DNA from: DATMNI01 sp963817515
GTDB taxonomy: Bacteria; Acidobacteriota; Terriglobia; Bryobacterales; Bryobacteraceae
Direction of reading: 5' to 3'
DNA length: 64,000 nt
Assembly: GCA_963817515.1 (NCBI GenBank)
Contig: CAWFPJ010000015.1
Coordinates: 1-64,000 of the forward strand
The notes below the pieces were generated by a model. It was not told the DNA's origin. It made no database searches and saw only the letters and a program-made list of their open reading frames with translations. Shown here in pieces: positions 45,381 through 54,420 of this stretch (its first letter is position 1; the number at the start of each line of letters is the position of its first letter). A program made the position numbers and the translations under genes.

Positions 45381-46447
45381 TGCTTAGGCGCCTTCTCACC
45401 AAGCTTCTTGAGGAACTCGGTGAACTCCCCTTCGGGAGGCCGGCTCAACTTATCAAACACCGCCTTTTCACGCTGGGCATCATCCATTCTGCCGGCATTG
45501 CGATAGGCCATCATCAAACCGTAGTGGGCCGACTCGCTCGCTGGCTGAAGTTTGATCGCGCGCTCCAGCAGGCCGATCGCCTCACCGTACTTGCGCGCGT
45601 CCGACCTGATTTTAGCCAGCGCCACCAGGGCCTCAGCGAAATCCGGATTGAGCGAGACGGCCTTTTCGAAGTGCGTCGCCGCGGCTGGATTTCGTTCGGT
45701 TTGGAGAATCTGCCCCACCTGGTATTCCGCCACCGCGTCCGAGGGATTCAACGCAAGTTCCGCTTCGAACTCTTTGCGGGCTTCGCGCAGGTTGGCCGGA
45801 TCGTGCGACTGCAGCAGCAGGGCGCGGCCCAGCCGGAAATGCAGATTCAGCGCCGCGGGATTCTTCTGGATAGCTTTGCGGTATTCCGCCGCGGCATCTT
45901 GAAACCGTCCTTGAATTTCGAAAATCTCGCCCGAAAGCTGGTTAACTCGAAACGACGCCGGCGTCTTCTGATACATCTGGAGCACCACATCGTTCCAGGC
46001 TTTCATGTGCACTTTGGCAGTTTCATAGAGGACGTCGGCATCGTTGGGAAAGCTCTGCTGAAGCTTGTCGAGAACCGGAAAGGCCTCTGGCAGACGGTTG
46101 CCGGCAAGGGCGCACTGCACCAGCGCAACCCCGGCGAGGCGTCGCAGTTGCGGGTCAGGGTTGCCGTTAAACTGCTGCTGGAGATCGCCAGTGGCTGTCT
46201 CGCAGGCGCCGGTGGCCGCGCGGCTCAGGGCCAGAAACGTTCGCGCCACGCCATTATTGGGGGATGCCGCATTGGGAGATGCCGCGGCAATCTTCTCTAA
46301 CATCTGGCGGGCTTCAGCGTACCTCCCTTGATGAAACGCCCGGATGGCTTCGGTGGTGTTTTGCGCGCTGACCAGCGGCACCAGAACAAGCAGCGTAAAA
46401 ATGGCGCAGGCCGTTGTGCCGGCGTTGCGCGCATTAATGGCCGGCAT
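45377..46447 (-). CDS. Exported TPR-repeat protein
   Basis: 356 residues. A leader (GTTACAIFTLLVLVPLVSAQ) precedes helical repeats with TPR consensus (AIRAFHQGRYAEARQMLEKI, EIQGRFQDAAAEYRKAIQKN, QTERNPAAATHFEKAVSLNP, YGEAIGLLERAIKLQPASES). It should serve as a periplasmic scaffold for protein-protein contacts. The start overlaps the small gene upstream by 14 bases, and the stop overlaps the CRTAC1 start (ATGA), so all three are one transcription unit. Confidence 0.88.
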   Translation of the reverse strand: MPAINARNAGTTACAIFTLLVLVPLVSAQNTTEAIRAFHQGRYAEARQMLEKIAAASPNAASPNNGVARTFLALSRAATGACETATGDLQQQFNGNPDPQLRRLAGVALVQCALAGNRLPEAFPVLDKLQQSFPNDADVLYETAKVHMKAWNDVVLQMYQKTPASFRVNQLSGEIFEIQGRFQDAAAEYRKAIQKNPAALNLHFRLGRALLLQSHDPANLREARKEFEAELALNPSDAVAEYQVGQILQTERNPAAATHFEKAVSLNPDFAEALVALAKIRSDARKYGEAIGLLERAIKLQPASESAHYGLMMAYRNAGRMDDAQREKAVFDKLSRPPEGEFTEFLKKLGEKAPKQ

Positions 46448-46682
46448 CGTCCATCACCAGATCCAGATCGCCGAAACGGTGGCGCAGCTTGCCCTCCATC
46501 ACTCGAAATCCGAGTAGCGGCGGCGCTCCCGGTGCAATTCGCGGTATAGACAGACGGCTGGATGGCGGCGTTGCGATCTCCACCACCTGCCCGGAACGCG
46601 AGACCTCCTCGATCAGGGTGCCGGTCGGCTGCGCCATCGCCAATAGCATCACGAAAAGCAGCACCAGGCAAGCTCGCGTCAT
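46434..46682 (-). CDS. Small secreted protein of unknown function
   Basis: 82 residues: a signal peptide (CLVLLFVMLLAMAQ) followed by a short beta-rich segment (VVEIATPPSSRLSIPRI, FRVMEGKLRHRFGDLDLVMD). I do not recognise a family. Its position between the HupE-like and TPR genes in the same direction, with a 14-base overlap into the TPR gene, supports a real gene. Confidence 0.55.
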   Translation of the reverse strand: MTRACLVLLFVMLLAMAQPTGTLIEEVSRSGQVVEIATPPSSRLSIPRIAPGAPPLLGFRVMEGKLRHRFGDLDLVMDDAGH

Positions 46683-46760
46683 CTGATCTCCAGTTCGTGC
46701 ACTTATGATACCGCCGGGTTGTTGATCGCGCCAGCGGTGTGCCAGGGATGCGCCCGGGTT

Positions 46761-48062
46761 TCAGCTTCGGCGAATCAAAGCAGTGAAACTCTGCCGGCGC
46801 CGAAGCAGCAGCCGCCCCACGAACCACGCCAGGCCCGCAACAATCACCAGCAGCATCAACCAGCGCATAGCACTTGCCAGCAGGGCAGCACTAAGCTGCG
46901 GCCATTCCAAACGGTATAGGCTCAGGCGGTCGGCGCGCTCCGTCATCCAATGCCAGGCCGTGTGCGCCACCAGCGCGGAGAGAATGATGGTCCCCATGCG
47001 CTCCGCCACAACTAAACGGAACAGGAGCTCCAGCGCGGGGATGAGCAAGACCAATACGAGAAGTTGTCCCAACTCGACCCCGATATTGAAGGACAACAGA
47101 GAGGTCAGCAAATGGGAGCCGGCAAACTGCAGCGTTTGCCGGAGCGCGAACGAAAAGCCGAAGCCGTGGACCAGGCCGAAGCCGAATGTGATCATCCAGC
47201 GCCGCCGTACGCTGGCGCCGCCGACGATGTTCTCAAGCGCCATATAGACGATGGACATCGCGATCAGGGTTTCGATGAGCGGCGGAAACCACAGTGCGTC
47301 CGGGCCCAGCCCATAGGCGGAAGCGATCAGGGTGATGGAGTGCGCCACGGTGAACGAGGTCACCACCGGGATCAGCGCGCGGAAGCGGCGGAAGGGGATC
47401 ACCAGGCAAAACAGGAACAACAGATGGTCTGTGCCATCGAGGATATGGAAGAAGCCCAGACGGACGAACCGCAGCGCTGCCTGGTGCCACCGTGGATCCA
47501 GGCGCACCAGGCCGGGGTCGCCCATGAACTCGAAGGCGCGTACCGCGCCGCCGGGCGGCAGAAACCGAAGCGCCGTGACCACCCGCAGGCCCAGGCGCGC
47601 CAGTTCCGGATGAATCGAAAACGCGGAGCGATCGGAGTGAATCGGGTATTCGAACCAGACGTCGAGCGTGGTCTGGTTCCAGGCGACGTTGGTATCGTTG
47701 GCCAGCGCCGGCCCGGTGATGTGCGCCGCGGCCTGCTCATAGGATGCGAACGATTGGTCGGATTCGAGCGAGACCCGCACCGCCACCACGCGCGGCTTTT
47801 TAGGCAGGTGGTCGTCATCCTCATGAAGCTGGATGAAATCCGAAATCCACAAGACGGAAGCATCGGGGAGCAGCGGGAGCGTCCGTTCCATATCCAGATA
47901 CCCCGGGCCGCGTTCGGGAAACACCACGTCGCGGATGGCCTTAAGCGGCACGCGCACCAGCAGATTCAGGTGCCGGCCCTGCGGCTTGAGAAACATCTGG
48001 ACAGTCACGTCATTGGGGATGTCGTGGGCGCGGGCGCCGGACGGCAGCGCGAGAATCAACAC
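46761..48062 (-). CDS. HupE/UreJ-family membrane protein with large exported N-terminal domain
   Basis: 433 residues. Residues 13-200 are a periplasmic beta-rich domain after a short leader ending ARAHD. Residues 215-420 hold about seven TM helices with the HupE/UreJ_2 motif GFFHILDGTDHLLFLFCLV, TSFTVAHSITL and GFGLVHGFGFSFAL. The conserved Asp and His residues suggest metal transport or metal delivery (HupE carries nickel). The start is uncertain: GTG 48062 gives a short leader, and the frame is open upstream through a 14-bp imperfect repeat with no good ATG. It heads the TPR-CRTAC1 operon. Confidence 0.8.
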   Translation of the reverse strand: MLILALPSGARAHDIPNDVTVQMFLKPQGRHLNLLVRVPLKAIRDVVFPERGPGYLDMERTLPLLPDASVLWISDFIQLHEDDDHLPKKPRVVAVRVSLESDQSFASYEQAAAHITGPALANDTNVAWNQTTLDVWFEYPIHSDRSAFSIHPELARLGLRVVTALRFLPPGGAVRAFEFMGDPGLVRLDPRWHQAALRFVRLGFFHILDGTDHLLFLFCLVIPFRRFRALIPVVTSFTVAHSITLIASAYGLGPDALWFPPLIETLIAMSIVYMALENIVGGASVRRRWMITFGFGLVHGFGFSFALRQTLQFAGSHLLTSLLSFNIGVELGQLLVLVLLIPALELLFRLVVAERMGTIILSALVAHTAWHWMTERADRLSLYRLEWPQLSAALLASAMRWLMLLVIVAGLAWFVGRLLLRRRQSFTALIRRS

Positions 48063-48189
48063 GGCGAGCCAGGCGGGTGCGAACCATGCGCGTGCGAACC
48101 AGGCGCACCGTGTGAATTGCAGGAATCGTGTATAATCGCGTGGACCCGTGAAGAGTAGCTTACCTCGGAAAGGGGAGGGCTGAAAAGTT

Positions 48190-49415
48190 ATGAAGCGTGA
48201 TCTCTACATAGGTGCGATGTTGGTGGCGGTCATTGTCGCGCTGGGAATCGGTTCCACCGTGCTCGACAACGCCAAGGCCGCGGCTGTCATGGCCCCGAGG
48301 TTTGAAGTTGACCCGATGTGGCCCAAGCCGCTTCCGAACCATTGGCTCCTGGGGAATGTGATCGGCGTATCGGTGGACGCCAACGACCATATCTGGATCG
48401 TTCATCGCGGGGCCGCACTCGAGAGAATGGAGACTTATGCCGCCGCCAATCCGCCGGCCGCGGAATGCTGCCTGTCGGCCCCGCCGGTTCTGGAATTCGA
48501 CGAGGCGGGCAACCTCATCGGGCACTGGGGCGGCCCCGGCGAAGGCTACGACTGGCCGGAGACCAATCACGGAATCACGGTCGATTACAAGGGCAACGTC
48601 TGGATCGGCGGCAATGGACGCGGCGCGCCGCCCGCGGGCGGAACCCCTGCGGGAGCCGCGGCCCCCTATCACGACAACATGATCCTGAAGTTCACGCAGC
48701 AGGGCAAATTTCTGATGCAGATCGGCAAGCCCGGACAGAGCAAGGGAAGCAACGACGTCGCCAACCTGAAGGGACCGGCCAAGATGTTCGTGGACCCCAA
48801 GACCGACGAACTGTACGTGGCCGACGGCTACGGCAACCATCGCGTGATCGTGTTCGATGCGGAAACCGGCAAGTATAAGCGGCACTGGGGCGCGTACGGC
48901 CACAAACCCGACGACGCTTCGCTTGGCCGATACAATCCCAGCGACCCGCCGGCACAGCAGTTCCGGAATCCGGTGCACTGCGCCGAACTCTCGCACGAGG
49001 GTCTCCTCTATGTGTGCGACCGCCCCAACGACCGGATCCAGGTTTTCAAACCGGACGGCACCTTCGTCAAGGAGGTTTTCATCGCCAAAAACACACTGGG
49101 CGATGGCTCCGTATGGGACATTGCGTTCTCCAAGGATCCGCAGCAGAAGTACATGTTTCTGGCCGATGGTTCGAACGAAAAGGTGTACATCATCCTTCGC
49201 GAAACCATGGAAGTGCTAACCAGCTTCGGCGATGGGGGCCGTCAGCCCGGCAATTCTACGCCGTCCACAGCATTGCCGCCGATTCCAAAGGCAACATCTT
49301 CACCACCGAAACTTATCGCGGCCAGCGCGTGCAGAAGTTCCTGAACAAGGGCCTGGCGGCGGTCACTAAGAAGGACCAGGGCGTGGTGTGGCCGAAAGCT
49401 CAACAGAGCCGGTAG
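48190..49415 (+). pseudogene. NHL-repeat six-bladed propeller protein, frameshifted near its end
   Basis: ATG 48190 follows a GGGAGGG site. After an N-terminal membrane anchor/signal (GAMLVAVIVALGIGSTVLDN), NHL blades run from WLLGNVIGVSVDANDHIWIV through LYVADGYGNHRVIVFDAETG and LYVCDRPNDRIQVFKPDGTF. The frame is lost near 49250 after FGDGGRQPG. Inserting one base (the only deletion-type shift in the window) restores QFYAVHSIAADSKGNIFTTE and VQKFLNKGLAAVTKKDQG to 49415. Restored length is about 408 residues. The fold is a peptidyl-alpha-hydroxyglycine-lyase-like or sensor propeller of unknown ligand. Confidence 0.85.
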
Positions 49416-49428
49416 GAAGCATCGGCTC

Positions 49429-50802
49429 CTACGCCAGAATCTCCTTCACCACATTCCCGTACACATCCGTCAGCCGGAAATCTCTTCCGGCATAACGGTA
49501 CGTCAGCTTCTCATGGTCGATGCCCAATTGCCAAAGCAGGGTGGCATGCAGATCGTGAATCGATACCGGCTTGTCCACCGCCTGGAAGCCCAGCTCATCG
49601 GTGGCCCCGTACACCGTCCCGCCTTTCACACCGCCGCCGGCCATGAACATGGTGAAGCCGTACGGATTGTGGTCGCGGCCGTCTCCGCTCTCAGAGACCG
49701 GCGTACGCCCGAATTCCCCGCCCCACACTACCGCGGTTTCCTGCAGCAGCCCGCGCTGCTTCAGATCGCGGATCAGCGCCGCCGACGCCTTGTCCATATC
49801 GGGGCATCGCTTGGTCAGGTTGGCCTGAATCTTGGCGTGATCGTCCCATGGCTGGCCGGGACCGTAAAACACGTGCACCGTGCGCACCCCGCGCTCCACC
49901 AGCCGGCGCGCCAGCAGGCATCCGTTGCCGAACGGCGTCTGCCCGTACTCTTCGCGGACGCGCTCCGGCTCCTTGCGCAGATCGAACACATCCAGCGCCT
50001 CGAACTGCATCCGGTAGGCCGTCTCCATGGCCTGAATGCGGCCGTCCAGAAACTCGTCTTCGCCGAAAGTTTTCTCGTGGACCTGGTTCAGCGCCTGCAC
50101 CAGGTCCAGTTGCCGCCGCTGGGCCGGCCGGTCCAGTTGGTGGTTCTGCAGATACCGGATCATCTTGTCCGGTTCGGCCGCCGAATCGTCGAACAGCGTT
50201 CCCTGGTGTTCGGACGGCAGGAATCCGGCGCGCCACAAACCGCCGCCGCTCTGCCCCGGGCTCAGCACCACGTATCCCGGCAGATTCTGGTTCTCGCTTC
50301 CCAGCCCGTATGAAATCCACGCTCCCATGGAAGGCCGCGTAGCCGCGATATTCCCCGAGTGGAACAGATTGCGCGCCGGCGTATGGGTCGGGTTAAAGGT
50401 GTACATCGACCGGATCACGCAGATGTCATCGATCGACGCCGCCAGGTTGGGCAGCAGTTCGCTCACCTCGATCCCCGATTGACCGTACTTCTTGAACGCG
50501 AATGGCGAAGGCAGCAGCCCGCCGGTCACCCGCTCGGTCCGGAAATTTGACGCGTTGGGCGGCCGCTGCCCGGCGAATTTCTGCAGCGCCGGTTTGGGGT
50601 CGAACATGTCGAGCTGTGACGGCCCGCCCACCATGAAGAGACAAATGTTGTGCTTAGCCGTAGGCGTGAAATGCGGCCCCACATTGTGCACCGGCCCGGC
50701 GGCCCGCGCCTGCTCGTCGGCCAGCATCCCCAACAACCCGACCGACCCCAGCCCGCCGCACAGCCGCGCGATCAGCGAGCGCCTCGAAAGTTCACGGTTC
50801 AT
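49429..50802 (-). CDS. DUF1501 protein
   Basis: 457 residues, intact. From ATG 50802 (MNRELSRRSLIARLCGGLG, a twin-arginine-type leader). Domain hallmarks are ICLFMVGGPSQLDMFDPKP, FHSGNIAATRPSMGAWISYG, VVWGGEFGRTPVSESGDGRD and HNPYGFTMFMAGGGVKGG. The ATG overlaps the PSD1 stop by four bases, so it is translated with its PSD1 partner. Its role with PSD1 proteins is not established. It is convergent with the NHL gene. Confidence 0.92.
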   Translation of the reverse strand: MNRELSRRSLIARLCGGLGSVGLLGMLADEQARAAGPVHNVGPHFTPTAKHNICLFMVGGPSQLDMFDPKPALQKFAGQRPPNASNFRTERVTGGLLPSPFAFKKYGQSGIEVSELLPNLAASIDDICVIRSMYTFNPTHTPARNLFHSGNIAATRPSMGAWISYGLGSENQNLPGYVVLSPGQSGGGLWRAGFLPSEHQGTLFDDSAAEPDKMIRYLQNHQLDRPAQRRQLDLVQALNQVHEKTFGEDEFLDGRIQAMETAYRMQFEALDVFDLRKEPERVREEYGQTPFGNGCLLARRLVERGVRTVHVFYGPGQPWDDHAKIQANLTKRCPDMDKASAALIRDLKQRGLLQETAVVWGGEFGRTPVSESGDGRDHNPYGFTMFMAGGGVKGGTVYGATDELGFQAVDKPVSIHDLHATLLWQLGIDHEKLTYRYAGRDFRLTDVYGNVVKEILA

Positions 50803-53267
50803 GGCCAAAAGATCACCTCATTGGAAGAAAGCAGCGCCTGTGCATATTGTTCCAGCGTGGCCCCATTCAGATAGCTCGCCGCCAGGTCCAGTTCCTTGGC
50901 GCTAGGCTCGCGCGCCAGCAAAAAGCGGTACATGGCGCGGAGTTTGGCGGAGTTATCGGGCTCGCCTTCCACGCGCTTGGCCAGTGCCGCCGCCTGCCCC
51001 TGTATGAATGCGCTGTTCATCACGAACAACTGCTGCAGCGGCGTGGTAGTGAGTTCGCGCGAAGGGCTGTGCTGCGTGGCATCGGGGAAATCGTACAGCC
51101 TCAGCAGCGTGTTCAAGTTTGACCGGCTGACCCGCCCGTAGACCGTGCGCCGCAGATTGTCGGCCGCATCCAGATCGACTGACGGCCCGCCCACCGCGGC
51201 GTCAAGCGTGCCCGCGGCTTCGAGAATGGTATCGCGGAACGCCTCGGCATCCAGACGCCGCGGATTCATTCGCCACAATAGAGCGTTCACGGCATCGGCC
51301 TTCAGACCGTCTTCGCGCGGATGGCTGGCCTGCCGGTAGGCTGCCGAGAGCATGATCTCACGGTGCAGCCACTTCAACCGCCAGCCGTTCGCGACGAACC
51401 GCGACGCCAGATCGTCCAACAATTCCGGATGCGTCGGTTTCTCTCCCTGGGAGCCGAAGTCACTGGTGGTGGCCACCAGCGGCTTTCCGAAATGCCAGGC
51501 CCACACGCGATTCACGATCACGCGCGCCGCCAGTGGAGCACCGTCGCTGAAGAGCCGATCGGCGAGTTCGAAGCGACCCGATCCCTTCTGAAACTTCGGG
51601 TCCGTCTTCGAAAGCACCGACAAAAACTTTCGCGGCGCCACTTCGCCCGGGGCGGCCACATTGCCATGCGGCAGCACATGCAGATCGCGCGCCACACCGG
51701 GCCGGGCGTCGAGCGTGGTCAGGTCGCCGTCCGACCCGTCCACCCACATTCCCGCATCGAAGACCGAGTTCGTGAAGGGATCGGTGGACGGTCCCCGGCC
51801 GGCCCTCTGCCGCGCGTTGTTGGCTGCGGGGTTGGCCGCGGGAGCCGCGGGTTGTCCGGCTGCCGGCTTAGGAGGTGGAGGCTGCGGCACAAAGCGCGCC
51901 AGGTAGGCGTACATCTCTGGATGGCTCTGCTTCAGCGGTTCATTCTCAGCCAAAATCCGTTCGTCTTCAGCCTTGAACTTCTCCGACTTTTGCTTACTCT
52001 CCTCGGGCTTCGTCCCCGGCTCGTTCCTCATCAGGTTCGAAGCGTAATTCAGGAAGAACATGCGCTGCGCCGCCGACATGAACTGCAATTCGGTTGCGGG
52101 GTCTACCGCGTTCAACGGCCGCGGAGCCTGCACTGTAGAGGCGAACACGCCCGCAAGGCCGTAATAGTCCTTGGTCGGTATGGGGTCGAACTTATGATCG
52201 TGACAGCGTGCGCAGGCCACGGTCAGCCCCAGGATTCCGCGCGACACCGCATCCACTCGCTCGTCCCAATCGTCCGTGAACAGGGTCTCAATCACGTCTT
52301 TCGAAAGCCGCGCATCCTTGTGATACACCGGGCCCGTCCCCAGGTATCCGAGGGCCCGCAGGTCATCGCGCGAAATATCCGGCATCTGGTCGGCCGCCAG
52401 TTGGAGTTTCACGAAGCGGTCATAAGGCACGTCATGGCTGACGGCCTCGATCACCCAATCGCGGTAGCGCCAGGCAAACGGGTAGGGAGGATTGGTGGCC
52501 TCGGAGGTGGGATTGTCTTCCGCGTATCGCGCCACATCCAGCCAGTAGCGGCCCCACCGCGGCCCATACTGCGGCGAATCGAGCAAGCGATCCACCAGCT
52601 TCTCATAGGCATCCGGGGATGGGTTTTTCTGAAAGGCCGCGACCTCCTCATAGCTGGGCCGCAACCCCGTCAGATCCAGGTATGCGCGCTCGATCAGGGT
52701 TGCGGCATCGGCCGGCGGCGACGGCTTGACGCCTTTGGCTTCGAGTTTCGCCAGCACGAAGAAATCGATCTTCTTCCGCGTCCACGCCGCATCTTTCACC
52801 TGGGGCGCCGGCGATTCGCGCAGAGGCTGGAACGACCACCACTTGCGGCCCGTCTCGAGATCCATGCCATGCGGCTTCGCAGGCGCGGGCGCGGACGACG
52901 CCGCGGTGTCCACACGGGGGTCGGGCGCGCCCCCGGCAATCCACTGGCGGAACGCCTCAATCTCGCGCGCCGGCAGTTTGCCCGACGGCGGCATGCGCAA
53001 TTCGGAATCCTTATACTCCAACGCTTCGATGAGACGGCTGGAGTCCGGGCTCCCGGGAACCAAAATGGCGCCGCCATCGCCGCCCGCGCGCATGCCTGCC
53101 TTGGTGTCCAGCCGCAGGCTGCCCATGGGAGTTTTTAATTTTGAGGAATGACAACCGAAACACTTATTGACCAGGACAGGGCGGATTTCCTTTTCGAAGA
53201 AGGCATTGTCAACGGACTGCGCCCCAACGGGAGCCGCCACAAGAATCGCCAGTGCCCAGAATTTCAT
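50799..53267 (-). CDS. PSD1 (DUF1549/DUF1553) planctomycete-type cytochrome c protein
   Basis: 822 residues, intact. Signal peptide MKFWALAILVAAPVGAQ; PSCyt1 heme motif CFGCHSSK near residue 36; DUF1549 at about 165-375 (YARRAYLDLTGL-like IERAYLDLTGLRPSYEEVAA, VACARCHDHKFDPIPTKDYY); a Pro/Ala-rich low-complexity linker at about 455-490; and DUF1553 at about 550-800 (ELADRLFSDGAPLAARVIVN, VWAWHFGKPLVATTSDFGSQ). It is exported and probably binds heme. It is coupled to the DUF1501 gene, and is a paralogue of the gene at 25066. Confidence 0.92.
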   Translation of the reverse strand: MKFWALAILVAAPVGAQSVDNAFFEKEIRPVLVNKCFGCHSSKLKTPMGSLRLDTKAGMRAGGDGGAILVPGSPDSSRLIEALEYKDSELRMPPSGKLPAREIEAFRQWIAGGAPDPRVDTAASSAPAPAKPHGMDLETGRKWWSFQPLRESPAPQVKDAAWTRKKIDFFVLAKLEAKGVKPSPPADAATLIERAYLDLTGLRPSYEEVAAFQKNPSPDAYEKLVDRLLDSPQYGPRWGRYWLDVARYAEDNPTSEATNPPYPFAWRYRDWVIEAVSHDVPYDRFVKLQLAADQMPDISRDDLRALGYLGTGPVYHKDARLSKDVIETLFTDDWDERVDAVSRGILGLTVACARCHDHKFDPIPTKDYYGLAGVFASTVQAPRPLNAVDPATELQFMSAAQRMFFLNYASNLMRNEPGTKPEESKQKSEKFKAEDERILAENEPLKQSHPEMYAYLARFVPQPPPPKPAAGQPAAPAANPAANNARQRAGRGPSTDPFTNSVFDAGMWVDGSDGDLTTLDARPGVARDLHVLPHGNVAAPGEVAPRKFLSVLSKTDPKFQKGSGRFELADRLFSDGAPLAARVIVNRVWAWHFGKPLVATTSDFGSQGEKPTHPELLDDLASRFVANGWRLKWLHREIMLSAAYRQASHPREDGLKADAVNALLWRMNPRRLDAEAFRDTILEAAGTLDAAVGGPSVDLDAADNLRRTVYGRVSRSNLNTLLRLYDFPDATQHSPSRELTTTPLQQLFVMNSAFIQGQAAALAKRVEGEPDNSAKLRAMYRFLLAREPSAKELDLAASYLNGATLEQYAQALLSSNEVIFWP

Positions 53268-53303
53268 AGCTTAACGCCAATTTTATCAAACTGGTGAAGC
53301 CAA

Positions 53304-53325
53304 CGCTCCCTTACGGTCGCGGCTC
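53304..53325 (-). repeat. Dispersed repeat family B, copy
   Basis: Reverse-complement match to 27656-27677 (20 of 22) and a weaker match to 7967-7988. It lies in the 80-bp gap between the PIG-L and PSD1 genes. Confidence 0.65.
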
Positions 53326-53347
53326 TGATGGCTCGTGCGTCTCAACC

Positions 53348-54295
53348 TCAGAGCTTTACGGCGTTCTTCTTGATGTAGTCTTCCACTTTGGGAGGCTCCG
53401 CTCCTATATAGTGATAAGCCTCTGCATAGGTCAGGCCGAACTTCCGGCCGATTTCCGCATCGCGGTCCAGCACGAACTGGCGAGTGTATTCCCGGTTCGC
53501 GGTTTCGTCATCGTTGCCGAGCACTGCCAGCCGCAATCCCTGTTCGGTCAAGCGGCGCCGCAGTTGCGCCCCGTTCTGGCCGGCCGGTCCTTGAGCCGCA
53601 TTGAGTATATTGATGGCAATCTTGCGGTCCATGAAGCCGGTGATATCGACCGCGCGGTTGACATACTGGGGACCGCGCGCAAAGTAATACTTCTCCTTCA
53701 CGGAATGCGGCGAGAGGCCGGCGTCGAAGTGTTCCGGATAATCCTTGCTCGAGCCGGACATCCAACAGGCCGCTTCAACCGAGCTGGCGGTTACGTAGTG
53801 GTCCGGATTTTCCTCATAGTGCGACCACGGATCGTAGCAGACCACAGTGTCTATTTTCAGCAGGCGAAAGAGAAAGATCAACCGCAGCCGCAGTTCCAGC
53901 GGAGACACGGCGTCCAGCATGTGGTTGCGGTAATACAGGTCGTATACCTTCTTCAGCCCCATCGCCTTGGCCACGGCGAAATTGTCATTCTCATTGGCCA
54001 GCACGCCTTCACCGACAGTTCCCGGACCCGTGTGGTCGTCGTTGGTGGTGCGGATCAGGTAGCCCGTGTATCCTTCATTGATCAGTTTCAACACCAACCC
54101 GCCCGCGAAGATCGGAAGATCGTCGGCATGTGGTTGGATGGCAGCCAGCACCTTGCCCGCATGGGGCTTCCCCGGCTGTGCGCGCTCGACTTGAACCTCG
54201 GTGGTGGCGAACGGGCCTTCATCCGTCATGGCACTGGCGCTTGAAACGGCGAATGCGCCGCCCGCGACCCGCGCAATAAACTCACTGCGCTTCAT
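53348..54295 (-). CDS. PIG-L family deacetylase, exported
   Basis: 315 residues from ATG 54295 (MKRSEFIARVAGGAFAVSSA), preceded by GGAGGTGATTC. The zinc-binding box is QPHADD (Ala in place of the usual Pro) near residue 47. The second box is in YDPWSHYEENPDHYVTA with the His-Pro-Asp-His pattern degraded to Asn-Pro-Asp-His. It is distant from the copy at 7059-7919. A role in deacetylating an amino sugar substrate is inferred from the family. It is divergent from the PLP-enzyme gene. Confidence 0.85.
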   Translation of the reverse strand: MKRSEFIARVAGGAFAVSSASAMTDEGPFATTEVQVERAQPGKPHAGKVLAAIQPHADDLPIFAGGLVLKLINEGYTGYLIRTTNDDHTGPGTVGEGVLANENDNFAVAKAMGLKKVYDLYYRNHMLDAVSPLELRLRLIFLFRLLKIDTVVCYDPWSHYEENPDHYVTASSVEAACWMSGSSKDYPEHFDAGLSPHSVKEKYYFARGPQYVNRAVDITGFMDRKIAINILNAAQGPAGQNGAQLRRRLTEQGLRLAVLGNDDETANREYTRQFVLDRDAEIGRKFGLTYAEAYHYIGAEPPKVEDYIKKNAVKL

Positions 54296-54315
54296 TGAAT
54301 CACCTCCAGGAGTAC

Positions 54316-54335
54316 GCCCTGCCAAGGGCTCTGCG
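54316..54335 (+). repeat. Dispersed repeat family A, partial copy
   Basis: An exact 20-base match to the 3' end of repeat A (11341-11360), containing the GCCCTGCCAAGGGC hairpin. It lies in the divergent region between the PIG-L and PLP-enzyme genes. Confidence 0.6.
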
Positions 54336-54420
54336 TGAGGATATCACAGGATCCGGCTCTCCTCACTTTGACACTGGCGATCAGCTAAGATATACGCAAA
54401 GTGCAATGGAGGCTTTACCA

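Noticed and set aside
49405..49435. Possible terminator between the NHL and DUF1501 genes
   Set aside because: The dyad is imperfect with a six-pair outer stem and no T-tract, so I did not list it as a feature.
51321..53138. 605-codon open frame on the plus strand
   Set aside because: Antisense to the intact second PSD1 gene, with Arg/His/Gly-rich text and no family features.
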